From: Methanobacteriota archaeon
GTDB taxonomy: Archaea > Thermoplasmatota > Poseidoniia > Poseidoniales > Thalassarchaeaceae
Direction of reading: 5' to 3'
Assembly (NCBI GenBank): GCA_002713185.1
Contig: PAVV01000002.1
Coordinates: 1 to 54,041, forward strand
DNA length: 54,041 nucleotides
In this document: piece by piece, positions 8,528 through 18,306 of the stretch
Layout: each line of letters begins with the position of its first letter
How positions within the stretch are numbered: position 1 is the first letter of the stretch
Notes under the pieces: generated by a model
Seen by the model: only the letters and a program-made list of their open reading frames with translations
The model's database searches: none
Told to the model about the DNA's origin: nothing
Made by a program: the position numbers and the translations under genes

Positions 8528-11500
8528 ATGTCGAGCAGAAGAGTCACCCTCGCGATTTTTCTTCTTCTAGACGCCTTGCTTCTGGGCCTGCTCTATGGAC
8601 TAGGAACCCTGAATCTCTTAGATGCCATCCTACTGGGATCTATTCCAAATGACATGATCTGGCTGCTCCAGGTAGCCCAGTCTCTCTCATGCGGATTCGC
8701 GATCGTCAAGATTCTATTAGACACCAAACCTGGTGACACCCCTGCTGTTAACCTTCTGAGATCAGCAGCAATAATCTCCTCTCCAGCTCTACTATTCGCT
8801 TTGGTGTTGTTCACGATAGAGATGCTACTCAAGGGACAGGGAGAGACTGCATCGATAACCTTCGACCTGACCAACCTTGGTACTTCCACCCTGATGTGGG
8901 CTGCGACATACCTCTCGATAGCAATCGGCCTGACTCTGACTTACAAGGTCCAGAGATACGGGAACTTCGCACAGTCCGAGCTGTTCATGGTGGGAATGTA
9001 CTTTGGGATGATCCTAGGCTGGAGCGAGTACTATTTCGTACTCAAGGAGGCTCCCATGGACGGGGTAATAGCATGGACCCTTCTACTTAGATCACTGTTG
9101 CTGGCATTCGTCATAACCGGACTTCTGGGAGTATTAATCGATCGGATAGTCTACAGAGGGTTCAGGTTACGAGATTCAAGCCCACAAGTGATGATGATCG
9201 CTTCCTTGGGTGTCGCACTGATTCTAAGATCGATATATTTCATGAGATTCTCCAGCGCCAAGGTCAGGTTCATCCCAGATTCAGACTTCACAGCGACCGC
9301 AAACCGCTGGGAGCTCCCAACCTCTCGGATCAAGCTCAATTTAGGTGAAAGGTCACTCGCAGAGGGTGGCACCTATACGTATCAGACCTGCGAACAGACT
9401 GGGATAGACGAGACATCCGGAGAGCCAATTATGGAGAGAATCGTCTCAGAGGGAAATCGACCAACCGTAGAAATTTATGACATTGGAATCGATTGTATTT
9501 CTCCCCTAACCTCCAATCTGTCATACGCAAACGGGTCTCTACCAGTGGTGGTGTTCATTTCTGTCGCCATGTTGGTTCTGCTACTAAACAAAACCAGACT
9601 CGGTATGAGGATGAGAGCGGTTGCAGACAACCCAGAGCTAGCAGCAAGCAGCGGCATAAATGTCGAGAGGGTCCAGCAAACAAGCGCATTCCTCTCTGCA
9701 GGAATCACCGGAGTCGGTGGAGCGATCTTCTCTGTCACGCTACTGTTCAATCCCACCACGGGCTTCGCCCTCCTGCTGCCTGCCTTCGCCGTTATAGTGC
9801 TGGGAACCATAGGGTCGGTATCCGGTGCGATAATCGCCTCCCTCATGGTCGGATTCGTACGAGCATCCTCTACGCCTATACTGACCGGAGTCGGATTCCC
9901 CCTCGATAGATCCGGATACTCAGCACTAAGCGGGGTTATGCCATACATTTTCTTGGTAGCCATCCTTATCGTACTCCCAAAGGGCCTGGGTGACGCAATA
10001 GAGCGTTGGAACATAGAGAAGGAGAGGAATAGAAACAAAGAAGCACGCTCACTGATCGACAAAAGGATCGTCGCAGCACTTGCCCTGCTTCCAACCGGGA
10101 TACTAGGGCTGCATCATTGGGCGCGCGGGAGATCCGACAAGGCACAAAACTTCTCAATCATCGCACTCGGGTCTTATGTGGCCCACAAAGTAATGCGATT
10201 CATTGGAAAGAACTCATTTGCAGATGGGGCCTGCTCGGACTCATGCATCGAGGCAGAAGGAAGATCCTCGAACATCGAGCTGATTACCAGCAACCCAGAC
10301 GCTTCCCTGTCGACCAAAGACTCTCCCTACTTCGATGTCGATGCCAGCGATCTTGATCAAAAATGGTTCGAATTGATGGAGCTCGAGATTCAGACCGTCA
10401 ACGCACTCTCAGATATCTCGGATTGGCTTTGGCCATGGGTTCCACTTGCCCTATGGTTATTCGCAATTAGACAGGGCCTGCAAATTCTGAGGAACGGACG
10501 AACCAATGAAAATGAGGATAGAGCCGATTTCATTTCTGCGCAGCTTCTTAGAGTTAGAAACAGCATCAACTCCTCACTCAAAGGACCCTTTTCAAAGGCC
10601 TCAACCAGTATATCAGAAGCTAACAAAGCGCACTCAGCTCTAATCACAAAAGTCGAGGTAGGAGTCTCTGGACTACTTCTCAATTGGAGAAGCATGATAG
10701 CCCACAAATCCCAAAAAGCAATCAGTCTATTCTCGGATGAAAGACTGGACAGAATAAGAGACCCCTATGGAAGGGAGGGGCGCAAAGGGTCTTGGATTGC
10801 CTTCGCAGCCCTGGCGACCATAATACTGTACCTTATCTGGTGGCTTCCAGTTAACTCAAGTCCAGAAGAATTCTGGTGGGACAAGATCTTCCAAGTCTCA
10901 AACGTAACCATAGGTATGTGCGTCTTCATCCTGATGGCATTCTCACTTAACCTGCACACAGGCTATACCGGTATGGTAAATTTCGGCATCATCTTCTTCG
11001 TAGGGGTAGGGGCTATCACTGTAAGTGTGCTCTCCTCCCCAGAGAGATACCATGGATATGGCTGGGGAGTGGTCCCAGCTACCATTTTTGCAGTATTACT
11101 CACAGCAGTAATAGGCTGGGCTCTAGCATTTCCGACTGCTAGACTTAGAACAGACTACTTCGCAATCGTCACCATATCGCTCGGTGAAGTAGTCAGGATG
11201 CTGCTATCTGCAGAGCCATTACTCCGCACAGGCCCTGTAAAATCTGCAATAGGGATAGGAAGCTATCCACTCCCTCTCAAGGAGTGGTGGTTCTGCGGAA
11301 GAGGAGTGAAGACCGGTCTGGAGCAGGAATTCCTAAGTCCTGACTACTGCAAGTGGGCCAGTCCCGCTCTGGACTCCCCTGCTAACTCCATCTCAGACCT
11401 TCTTTCATTAGGCGAACCAGCACCTTACTCACTCCTATTGGCTACAATGTCCGTATTCTTCGTGATCACTATCTGGTGGATACTCGAGCGAGTACTAACT

Positions 11501-12190
11501 TCACCATGGGGCAGGATAGTCAAAGCCATCAGGGAGGACGAAGAGGTTGCACAACACCATGGTCACGATGTCCTCAAGCACAAGGCAGCCAGCCTAGCCC
11601 TCGGAGCTGGAATATGCGGTCTCGCAGGTGCGATTTGGGCGTGGCAATTAACAGGACTGAGCCCCACATTCATGAGCCCCGCAGGATCCACTTTCCTTGT
11701 TTGGGCGGCGTTCATCATAGGCGGGTCTGCGAACAATAGGGGGATGGTTATCGGGGCGTCGATTATCGTACTTACCGGCTTCGTTTTCAATGTCCTAGCA
11801 GTTGCATCTACTCCGGACCTGCCACTCTACGAGACTGCAAATACTATCGATAAAACTTTCAAATGGATTGTGACCGATCAGTGGGAAATAACAGGAATTT
11901 TCCTGATCGTAATGTTTGGGGGCATCATCACTAGAAGGTCCAGACTAGTAGAATATGGCTTCTGGGGATCGATAGTCTTCTGCTTCACAGCCATTTTCAT
12001 GGAGGGATATAGATCTCTGATGGCTGCCTCAGATTATACTGGAGAGGTCACCATCAGCGGGGGAGGGATGTCCTATGTCAGACTAATGCTAGTAGGGACC
12101 CTGATGTTGGTCTCACTGATACTAAACCCCAAGGGATTGCTCCCAGAGGTTCCCAGTAGGCCTGAAAGGCCTTCGGAGGATACCGTATGA
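8528..12190 (+). CDS. Fused LivH-LivM branched-chain amino-acid ABC permease
   Basis: Single 1220-residue membrane protein holding both permease subunits of a Liv-type importer. Residues 1-100 add hydrophobic segments before the LivH part (about 120-495), which carries the LivH signature RLGMRMRAVADNPELAASSG and the helix GIxGVGGAIFSVTLLFNP. Residues about 500-750 are a linker with a GLHHWARG TM2-like hairpin (510-550), a membrane segment near 632-650 and a polar stretch. The LivM part (about 755-1205) has LNLHTGYTGMVNFG and the ATPase-coupling loop SPWGRIVKAIREDEEVAQHHG. LivH and LivM are normally separate proteins that form a heterodimer. The stop overlaps the livG start (ATGA), so translation is probably coupled. 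Confidence 0.92.
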   Translation: MSSRRVTLAIFLLLDALLLGLLYGLGTLNLLDAILLGSIPNDMIWLLQVAQSLSCGFAIVKILLDTKPGDTPAVNLLRSAAIISSPALLFALVLFTIEMLLKGQGETASITFDLTNLGTSTLMWAATYLSIAIGLTLTYKVQRYGNFAQSELFMVGMYFGMILGWSEYYFVLKEAPMDGVIAWTLLLRSLLLAFVITGLLGVLIDRIVYRGFRLRDSSPQVMMIASLGVALILRSIYFMRFSSAKVRFIPDSDFTATANRWELPTSRIKLNLGERSLAEGGTYTYQTCEQTGIDETSGEPIMERIVSEGNRPTVEIYDIGIDCISPLTSNLSYANGSLPVVVFISVAMLVLLLNKTRLGMRMRAVADNPELAASSGINVERVQQTSAFLSAGITGVGGAIFSVTLLFNPTTGFALLLPAFAVIVLGTIGSVSGAIIASLMVGFVRASSTPILTGVGFPLDRSGYSALSGVMPYIFLVAILIVLPKGLGDAIERWNIEKERNRNKEARSLIDKRIVAALALLPTGILGLHHWARGRSDKAQNFSIIALGSYVAHKVMRFIGKNSFADGACSDSCIEAEGRSSNIELITSNPDASLSTKDSPYFDVDASDLDQKWFELMELEIQTVNALSDISDWLWPWVPLALWLFAIRQGLQILRNGRTNENEDRADFISAQLLRVRNSINSSLKGPFSKASTSISEANKAHSALITKVEVGVSGLLLNWRSMIAHKSQKAISLFSDERLDRIRDPYGREGRKGSWIAFAALATIILYLIWWLPVNSSPEEFWWDKIFQVSNVTIGMCVFILMAFSLNLHTGYTGMVNFGIIFFVGVGAITVSVLSSPERYHGYGWGVVPATIFAVLLTAVIGWALAFPTARLRTDYFAIVTISLGEVVRMLLSAEPLLRTGPVKSAIGIGSYPLPLKEWWFCGRGVKTGLEQEFLSPDYCKWASPALDSPANSISDLLSLGEPAPYSLLLATMSVFFVITIWWILERVLTSPWGRIVKAIREDEEVAQHHGHDVLKHKAASLALGAGICGLAGAIWAWQLTGLSPTFMSPAGSTFLVWAAFIIGGSANNRGMVIGASIIVLTGFVFNVLAVASTPDLPLYETANTIDKTFKWIVTDQWEITGIFLIVMFGGIITRRSRLVEYGFWGSIVFCFTAIFMEGYRSLMAASDYTGEVTISGGGMSYVRLMLVGTLMLVSLILNPKGLLPEVPSRPERPSEDTV

Positions 12191-12987
12191 TTGACCCATT
12201 TCTCAAGGTAAAACATCTCCGGAAGGAGTTCGGCGGACTAATAGCCGTCAATGGGGTATCCTTCGAGATAGGACCTGGTGAGTTCGTCGGCCTGATTGGG
12301 CCGAACGGCTGTGGCAAGTCAACTACATTCAACTGCATCAGCGGACTTCTCGACAAGACCGCTGGAAGTGTCGAGCTCTTCGGGACCGATATCACTACCA
12401 TGAGGCCCGAACAGATTCAGAAAATAGGCATGACCAGGACGTTCCAGCACACCAGACTATGGCGGCAGATGACAGTAATTGAGAACCTACTCGTCCCACC
12501 CAGGAACCAATTGGGATCAAGCATCAAGGAAAAAATCAGAGGTATTTTCCAATATGATTCGACTAGGGACGAGGAAACCAGACTGGATAGAGCCTATTCG
12601 GTCCTTGATCAACTCGAGGTCCCCCATATGGCCCACAACCTAACTAGCGAACTCTCAGGAGGACAAAGCAAATTGGTAGATATAGGGAGGTCAATGATGG
12701 GGGAACCCAGACTCCTTCTACTGGATGAGCCGGTAGCCGGAGTAGCAGGGCCATTGGCAATGAAGATATTCAATAGTCTGAGGAAAATGGTTGATGATAC
12801 CGGCATTTCGATCCTAATCATTGAGCATAATATGGACTTCATCCTCCGTCAAGGGGTGGATCGAATAATCGTTATGAATGAAGGAAGGATAATGATGCAA
12901 GGAACTCCTGATGAGGTCAAAGGAAACAGAGCGGTAATAGAGGCCTATCTCGGGTCATCCGGAGAAAAGGGGGCCGAAGAAGAATGA
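12187..12987 (+). CDS. livG: Branched-chain amino-acid ABC transporter ATPase LivG
   Basis: Cytosolic ATPase subunit of 266 residues that powers the Liv importer. Walker A is GPNGCGKST (38-46), the ABC signature is LSGGQ (156-160), Walker B is LLLLDEP (176-182), and the H-loop is in IIEHNMDF. LivG-type marks are GLIAVNGVSFEI near the start and RTFQHTRLWRQMTVIENL after the Q-loop. It starts in a 4-base overlap with the permease stop and ends in a 4-base overlap with livF. Confidence 0.95.
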   Translation: MIDPFLKVKHLRKEFGGLIAVNGVSFEIGPGEFVGLIGPNGCGKSTTFNCISGLLDKTAGSVELFGTDITTMRPEQIQKIGMTRTFQHTRLWRQMTVIENLLVPPRNQLGSSIKEKIRGIFQYDSTRDEETRLDRAYSVLDQLEVPHMAHNLTSELSGGQSKLVDIGRSMMGEPRLLLLDEPVAGVAGPLAMKIFNSLRKMVDDTGISILIIEHNMDFILRQGVDRIIVMNEGRIMMQGTPDEVKGNRAVIEAYLGSSGEKGAEEE

Positions 12988-13703
12988 ATAGGGTCTTGGA
13001 CATTAAAAATCTCGAGGGGGGTTACGGATCAGTCCAAATCCTGTATGGGATCGACATGTACGTCGACGAAGGCGAGTTCGTGACCATCATAGGTCCCAAT
13101 GGTTGCGGTAAGTCAACGCTGATCAAGACTATTTTCGGTTCTGCGACCTTTTACAGTGGAGGAGTCGAGTACCTCGAGCAGGATGTCTCGGGATGGAGGA
13201 CCGACAGGCTGGTAAATCTGGGAATTGCCTACGTCCCCCAAGTTGACAACGTCTTCCCATCTTTATCCGTGCTAGAGAACCTTCAAATGGGCGGTAACTC
13301 GATTCCTAGACTCTTGCTTAATGAGAGGATTGAACGCTCTCTGGAGATGTTCCCTGATCTGAGGAATAGGGAGTACGATTTGGCCGCTTCTCTCTCCGGG
13401 GGGGAAAGGCAGATGTTGGCCATTTCCAGAGCATTGATTTCTGATCCTAAGTTCCTTCTGCTGGATGAGCCTACTGCTGCCCTCTCCCCGTTGTACCAGC
13501 AGCAGATAATCGAGAGCATAGACTCCCTGAGGGAAGTTGGAATCACCATTCTGATTGTCGAACAGAATGCCAGGCTATCTCTAGCTAGATCAGATCGTGG
13601 ATATATTATGTCAAATGGAAAGGTAGTACATTCTGGTGATGCTAATCATATCCTTACAGATCCTGAGATCGGCGAGTACTTCCTTGGTTCGACAGGGCAC
13701 TAA
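12984..13703 (+). CDS. livF: Branched-chain amino-acid ABC transporter ATPase LivF
   Basis: Second ATPase subunit, 239 residues. Walker A is GPNGCGKST (38-46), the signature is LSGGE (137-141), Walker B is FLLLDEP (157-163), and the H-loop region is ILIVEQNARLSL. LivF-type features include GGYGSVQILYGIDM near the N-terminus and IAYVPQVDNVFPSLSVLENL. It pairs with LivG on the fused permease. It ends 4 bases before the convergent hydrolase-fusion gene, so it is the last gene of the operon. Confidence 0.95.
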   Translation: MNRVLDIKNLEGGYGSVQILYGIDMYVDEGEFVTIIGPNGCGKSTLIKTIFGSATFYSGGVEYLEQDVSGWRTDRLVNLGIAYVPQVDNVFPSLSVLENLQMGGNSIPRLLLNERIERSLEMFPDLRNREYDLAASLSGGERQMLAISRALISDPKFLLLDEPTAALSPLYQQQIIESIDSLREVGITILIVEQNARLSLARSDRGYIMSNGKVVHSGDANHILTDPEIGEYFLGSTGH

Positions 13704-13707
13704 TCAC

Positions 13708-15474
13708 CTACTCTTCTAGTAGAGACTTTGCTTGCTGTGCCCACATCATCTTGGTGACTCTTCCCGGAGCAAAGCCAAGTGCCCCATTAACGGCCTCTGC
13801 CGTCTCCTTGTCCATCTTGGAAATTTGATCGAATGTCCGAATGCCTAGGATCTTGAGCTTCTTCTCAATATCTGCATCTACTCCTTTAATTTCTGTCATT
13901 CTGTCAGATTTCCTATCTCCTGCTTCTCCTATCTGAGACCAATTAATTTTCGAAGCACTCAAATCAGCAACCACTGCTTCGTCCTCGTCCACGCTTGATC
14001 TTACATCAACGTCCTGTAAATCCAGCATTGTTATCGCCTGCTGGGTCCATTCCATTTCAGTTACCCTTTCTGGAAGGAACTCCAAAGCATCATTCACCGT
14101 CTTTGAAATCTCGGAGTCCATCTTTGAGATTTGCTCGTAGGTTTTTATCCCAAGGACATTAAGCTTCCTTTGAATGAACTCATCTATCCCATTGATCATT
14201 GTTAGATCATCATGCACTTCTTCACCCGCCTTTCCAATTCGACTCCAATCTATCTGATCTACTCTGCTACCCACTCTTTCCAGAATCTCATCCTCTCTTT
14301 TGTCCTTCTCCAAGTCTTCAGTGATCTTTTCGGCATTCTTTCCCATATCCTCAGCTTTCTTCATTGCCTCGTCTAACTTCCTTTGTGCGGCGTCCGCGTC
14401 AGCCTTAGCCTCCCTGGCCTCTTCTTCCTCAATATCTGCAATCAGGCGTGCCTCTTCCGCCTCTGATCGCTCTCTTTCAGCCTTTTTCAGAGCCTCATCC
14501 ACTTCGGCCTTAGCAACAATAACTTGCTCTTCGGCCTTTTTGATGGCCTCTTCTACTTCCTTTCCAGCCCGTTCCTTCTCGGCTTCCTTATCTGCCAAAC
14601 GTTCCTCCTCTTCTCGAATTTTCTTTTCCAGCCTAGCCTCTTCCCTCGAGATCTCCAAAGCTTCTTTCTTCTGGGCCATCTTAGCTTCTAGATTCTTCAT
14701 CTCCGCTTCCAATTGTTCTATCTCGCTATCAGCTGTATCTCCTTCCTCAACAGAAAAACTCTCCTCTCCAGTACCGCTCACTGTTATGCCCTCATGTTCC
14801 GATACATCAAACTCATCCATCACATCTTCGAGAACTTTGTCCGATTCTGTTTCTTCGTCTGAGGTTTTCCTTTCTTTTCCCGCCCTTAGAGAATCAGAAA
14901 TTTCGGAAATAAATCTCATGGAGTCCTTCAATCTATGAGTGTCATCAAATTCATGAAGAGTCACATTTGAGCACTCTTTTTCCACCTTCCTTGAGAAACT
15001 TATTGGCACTACCTCGTCGTTTTTGCCATGCATTATTGCTGTAGGGTGTAATGGAATTGGCCAAGACATCTTCTCTGCTGCTTCCATAAATTCCCATGGA
15101 AGCATAATGTCCAATTCGAATCCAGTATACCGTCTCTCTCCAGTGGTCTTCCAAGCATTCCTGCCCGTATCCTCCATACCTTCCCAGTTTTCTGCCAGCC
15201 CAAATGCTGGAGCCATCAGAATCAATACAAAATCTTCATCAGGCCTCATTGAAGATGCGTTTGCAGCAGCCAAGCCACCCATAGAAGAGCCTATTACTAT
15301 GTCAAACTCGTTTTCGTCAATTAGCCGAGTCAGAACTTCAGTTTGATTTGCTATGCTCCAACCTAATTCAGACATTTTTGGAGCCGTTACTTCCCATCCT
15401 AAAGCCTCCTTCATATAGCTAGGCTTGGATCCATGAGGACTTCCTTCAAATCCATGAGCGAAGAGCACTCGCAT
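13708..15474 (-). CDS. Alpha/beta hydrolase - coiled coil - duplicated helix-hairpin-helix fusion protein
   Basis: A 588-residue protein with three parts. Residues 1-197 are an alpha/beta hydrolase resembling YqiA-type esterases, starting RVLFAHGFEGSPHGSK. The triad is readable as Ser64 in GSSMGG, Asp153 in HGKNDEVVP and His180 in DDTHRL. Residues about 250-395 are a long, highly charged Glu/Lys/Ala-rich coiled coil. Residues 408-485 and 510-588 are two copies of a module of about 78 residues, I(D/N)WSxIGxAG...GIxTxxQISKMD...W(T/A)QQA, with the central helix-hairpin-helix-like turn found in several nucleic-acid-binding or structural proteins. I do not know a characterised protein with this order. 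The substrate is unknown; the hydrolase part looks active, and the tail may tether it to a partner or nucleic acid. It is downstream of the PPC-domain gene. Confidence 0.82.
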   Translation of the reverse strand: MRVLFAHGFEGSPHGSKPSYMKEALGWEVTAPKMSELGWSIANQTEVLTRLIDENEFDIVIGSSMGGLAAANASSMRPDEDFVLILMAPAFGLAENWEGMEDTGRNAWKTTGERRYTGFELDIMLPWEFMEAAEKMSWPIPLHPTAIMHGKNDEVVPISFSRKVEKECSNVTLHEFDDTHRLKDSMRFISEISDSLRAGKERKTSDEETESDKVLEDVMDEFDVSEHEGITVSGTGEESFSVEEGDTADSEIEQLEAEMKNLEAKMAQKKEALEISREEARLEKKIREEEERLADKEAEKERAGKEVEEAIKKAEEQVIVAKAEVDEALKKAERERSEAEEARLIADIEEEEAREAKADADAAQRKLDEAMKKAEDMGKNAEKITEDLEKDKREDEILERVGSRVDQIDWSRIGKAGEEVHDDLTMINGIDEFIQRKLNVLGIKTYEQISKMDSEISKTVNDALEFLPERVTEMEWTQQAITMLDLQDVDVRSSVDEDEAVVADLSASKINWSQIGEAGDRKSDRMTEIKGVDADIEKKLKILGIRTFDQISKMDKETAEAVNGALGFAPGRVTKMMWAQQAKSLLEE

Positions 15475-15498
15475 AACGATTCCTCATCCACCACGCAT

Positions 15499-15930
15499 CT
15501 ATTCCTTAAACTGCAGTCCGAGTAATTCGAAGTCTGCAAGGGGGCACCTAGTCATTATCGCATCGGACATAATCCTGATATGAATCTCAGCCACTACGTG
15601 TACAACTGATTGGAACATGTGACCAGCATGGACATTGTTATCATCATCAGACCAGCAACAGTGGATATGCGTGAAAGCAGAACTATCTTCTGTTCTGGCT
15701 ATGTTTCCGGATAAGCTTACCAATTCCGAGGGATCTTCTAAATCTCTCCTTTGGTAAACTCCTTCTTCATCCATGTATCCATATTTATTGTTTCGAGTTC
15801 TTCCAATACCACTAGTGATAGCTGCCGCGTCAAATCCAACTTCATCTGCAAGATTCTGTAGAGCCTCGTGAATATCCTCTCCTGGGTCGAGTCTGACGAG
15901 CAGATCACTACCCGACTTGGTGTAATCCAT
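15499..15930 (-). CDS. PPC/DUF296-domain protein
   Basis: A 143-residue single-domain protein of the PPC (DUF296) family. The fold signature is visible: LLVRLDPGEDIHEAL, then AAITSGIGRTRN, and the metal-site-like histidines in FTHIHCCWSDDDNNVHAGHM. In plants the domain sits behind AT-hooks; stand-alone prokaryotic members form trimers of unknown role. No AT-hook is present. It lies 24 bases upstream of the hydrolase-fusion gene on the same strand and is probably cotranscribed with it, divergent from mcm. Confidence 0.83.
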   Translation of the reverse strand: MDYTKSGSDLLVRLDPGEDIHEALQNLADEVGFDAAAITSGIGRTRNNKYGYMDEEGVYQRRDLEDPSELVSLSGNIARTEDSSAFTHIHCCWSDDDNNVHAGHMFQSVVHVVAEIHIRIMSDAIMTRCPLADFELLGLQFKE

Positions 15931-16139
15931 GCCTACGGATTGGTATTCGGGACTTCAAACATACCATTCATAACTTTCAAATGGCGCTTCCGGAGAATGT
16001 AGTCCAGTAGAAGTAACAAAAATAAAAATTCGATGCCTGCTAATGAGAATTTTTCCAATGGAAACAAAGGGGTTGGATTTCTTAACCGTACTGTTGATAG
16101 GCCTTGTCTTCAGACACGCAAAGCCCGAGGTTGAGAAGT

Positions 16140-18302
16140 ATGACAATGGCTGCTCATGATGCTTCTTCTAGATGGAGGACTTTCTTAGAAGAGGCGAAGG
16201 AATCAGAAGTGATGGCACTATTGTCCAGGCAGTCTAATTTTCCCTATTTATCAATCCCATTTCACGAGTTGCAGACATTTGATCCAGACTTTGCAGAGGA
16301 CATTCTAGAGCACCCGAAATCAATACTTTCTGCCGGTTCCAAAACACTGATTGAGATTTGTAGGGAAAGGGGCGAAGAAATTGACGCCTTCCTCAGGGTG
16401 GGGGAGCTTCCAGGCGATACTAGGAAACCTCTGAGAGAAATCGGTAGCTCTGATATCGATAAACTTCGAAGTGTCGACGTAATAATTACTAAAATTTCTG
16501 AAATCAAACCCAGAATACATAGAGCGGTATTCAAGTGCGAATCATGCGGGCATGATATCGAAGTAGATCAGGAAAACGAAAGAGAGCTGAAGGAGCCACT
16601 GACCTGCCCCCAAGCAATGGGGGGGTGTGGCAGCTCAAGACCAAAGACCAGATTCGACTTAGTCCTAATTAGCTCCAGGATGGTGAATAACCAGTGGATA
16701 GAGATTCAAGAACAACCCGAGAATGTTCCAAGTGGTGCTCAACCTAGAAGGGGGATGGTACTTATTGAGGGGGATCAGGTTAACAAGCATCTGCCCGGGG
16801 AGAGAGTAACTGCTAATGTCATCCCAGTAGTTAGGAGCGAAGTTAGGAATAGAAAGAAAACTCCAATGTTTGACGTTATTTTCCATCTAATTAGTTCCGA
16901 GCATGAGAGTACTCCATTCACAGAGATCTCAATAGATGAGCAGGATAGTAACAGAATCCATGAGGTTTCCGAAAGGGACGACCTCATGTCATTAATCCAG
17001 AGGTCGATTGCACCATCGGTATTTGCAACAGGAATCCTGGGCCATGTAAAGAGGTCACTCGCTCTACAGCTCTTTGGAGGAGTTTCTAGGAGACTTAACG
17101 ATAGGACCAGATCTAGGGGGGATATCCATATTTTACTGATGGGGGATCCCGGTGTCGCGAAGTCTCATCTACTTTCTTTCATTTCTGAGCTCTCCCCCAG
17201 GGGGAGGTTCGCTACTGGTGGCGGGGTCTCGGGAGCCGGTCTAACAGCCGCTGCAGTAAGAGATGCATTCGGAGATGGAAGATTTGCACTCGAGGCAGGA
17301 GTTCTACCGTTATCCGATCGTGGTTTGGCTGCAATTGATGAATTCGATAAAATCTCCGAAGACGATAGGAGAATGATGCATCCAGCAATGGAGCAGCAGC
17401 AGGTTCACGTAGCAAAGGGGGGAATTACTGCTACTCTACACTCAAGATGCGCTATTTTGGCAGCAGCGAACCCTAAGGACGGACGATTCAGTAAAAGAGG
17501 ACCAAACCAAAGCGTCATGAGGTCTTTCCAGGAAACCGGACTCCCTCCTCCTTTGGCTTCAAGATTCGATATAATTTGGATGATTAGGGACGAGATCAGG
17601 GTCCATGATGATGAGAAGATTGCAAGACATATTTTGGATAATAGGACATCTGGAAGAAGTGAGACATTAATGGAGGAATCAATAGAATTAGGTCCATCTG
17701 AATCAGAAGCCGACTCCTTCATATCTATAGCAAATGATGGCCAAGAACACCTATCCCAAGATTTTCTTAGAAAATATATTGCCTTCGCCAAGAGAACCAT
17801 CCACCCTCAATTAGACGAGGATGCAAAGGCTGAGATTTTGAAATACTACACCGAGGAGAGGCAGTCATTTGGTAGAGAGGACCAATTTCAGTCTGATCAG
17901 AGAGATAGGGAGTCCGTTATTCCGATTACAGCAAGAGCTTTGGAGGCTCTAATACGACTTACTGAGGCCCATGCTCGGATGCATCTCAAGGAAGTAGCAA
18001 CTTCTCAAGATGCCGAAGTCGCTCTTGCGGTCTTTAAGCACTGGAGAGAGGAGTCCGGCATAGAGGACGAGTCTGAACTGCATTCCGGAGTGTCTGCTAG
18101 GGCCAGATCAAATAATGCTGCAATTATGAATATGGTCCGAGACCTAATTTCAGAGAAGGGGGTAGCTGAGCTGACCCAGATCTACAATCTAGCCCTGCCA
18201 AGAAAGATCTCTGAGGTCGAAGTCGATCGAGTAATAAGCAAGATGCTCAGAAGTGGCGAGTTATATGAAGAAGGGCTGGAGAAATACAAGCCCACCCGTT
18301 GA
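16140..18302 (+). CDS. mcm: Replicative DNA helicase MCM
   Basis: Hexameric 3'-5' replicative helicase, about 720 residues. The N-terminal part contains a zinc-binding region (CESCGHDI ... CPQAMGGCGSS) and OB-fold sequence. The AAA+ part has Walker A GDPGVAKSHLL (about 335-345), the helix-2-insert region FATGGGVSGAGLTAA, Walker B LAAIDEFDKI, sensor 1 ILAAANP and the arginine finger in LASRFDIIW. A winged-helix-like tail follows. The ATG at 16140 gives a natural N-terminus; an in-frame ATG at 16104 would add 12 residues. The 209-base spacer upstream shows only A-rich stretches; I see no Orc1/Cdc6 gene or obvious origin repeats. No intein interrupts the gene. Confidence 0.96.
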   Translation: MTMAAHDASSRWRTFLEEAKESEVMALLSRQSNFPYLSIPFHELQTFDPDFAEDILEHPKSILSAGSKTLIEICRERGEEIDAFLRVGELPGDTRKPLREIGSSDIDKLRSVDVIITKISEIKPRIHRAVFKCESCGHDIEVDQENERELKEPLTCPQAMGGCGSSRPKTRFDLVLISSRMVNNQWIEIQEQPENVPSGAQPRRGMVLIEGDQVNKHLPGERVTANVIPVVRSEVRNRKKTPMFDVIFHLISSEHESTPFTEISIDEQDSNRIHEVSERDDLMSLIQRSIAPSVFATGILGHVKRSLALQLFGGVSRRLNDRTRSRGDIHILLMGDPGVAKSHLLSFISELSPRGRFATGGGVSGAGLTAAAVRDAFGDGRFALEAGVLPLSDRGLAAIDEFDKISEDDRRMMHPAMEQQQVHVAKGGITATLHSRCAILAAANPKDGRFSKRGPNQSVMRSFQETGLPPPLASRFDIIWMIRDEIRVHDDEKIARHILDNRTSGRSETLMEESIELGPSESEADSFISIANDGQEHLSQDFLRKYIAFAKRTIHPQLDEDAKAEILKYYTEERQSFGREDQFQSDQRDRESVIPITARALEALIRLTEAHARMHLKEVATSQDAEVALAVFKHWREESGIEDESELHSGVSARARSNNAAIMNMVRDLISEKGVAELTQIYNLALPRKISEVEVDRVISKMLRSGELYEEGLEKYKPTR

Positions 18303-18306
18303 CCCT

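Noticed and set aside
14300-14938. 212-codon Ser/Ala-rich frame opposite the hydrolase-fusion coiled coil
   Set aside because: It mirrors the Glu/Lys/Ala codons of the coiled coil; composition is an artefact.
15931-16139. Replication origin next to mcm
   Set aside because: No Orc1/Cdc6 gene, origin-recognition-box repeats or clear unwinding element is visible in this spacer.
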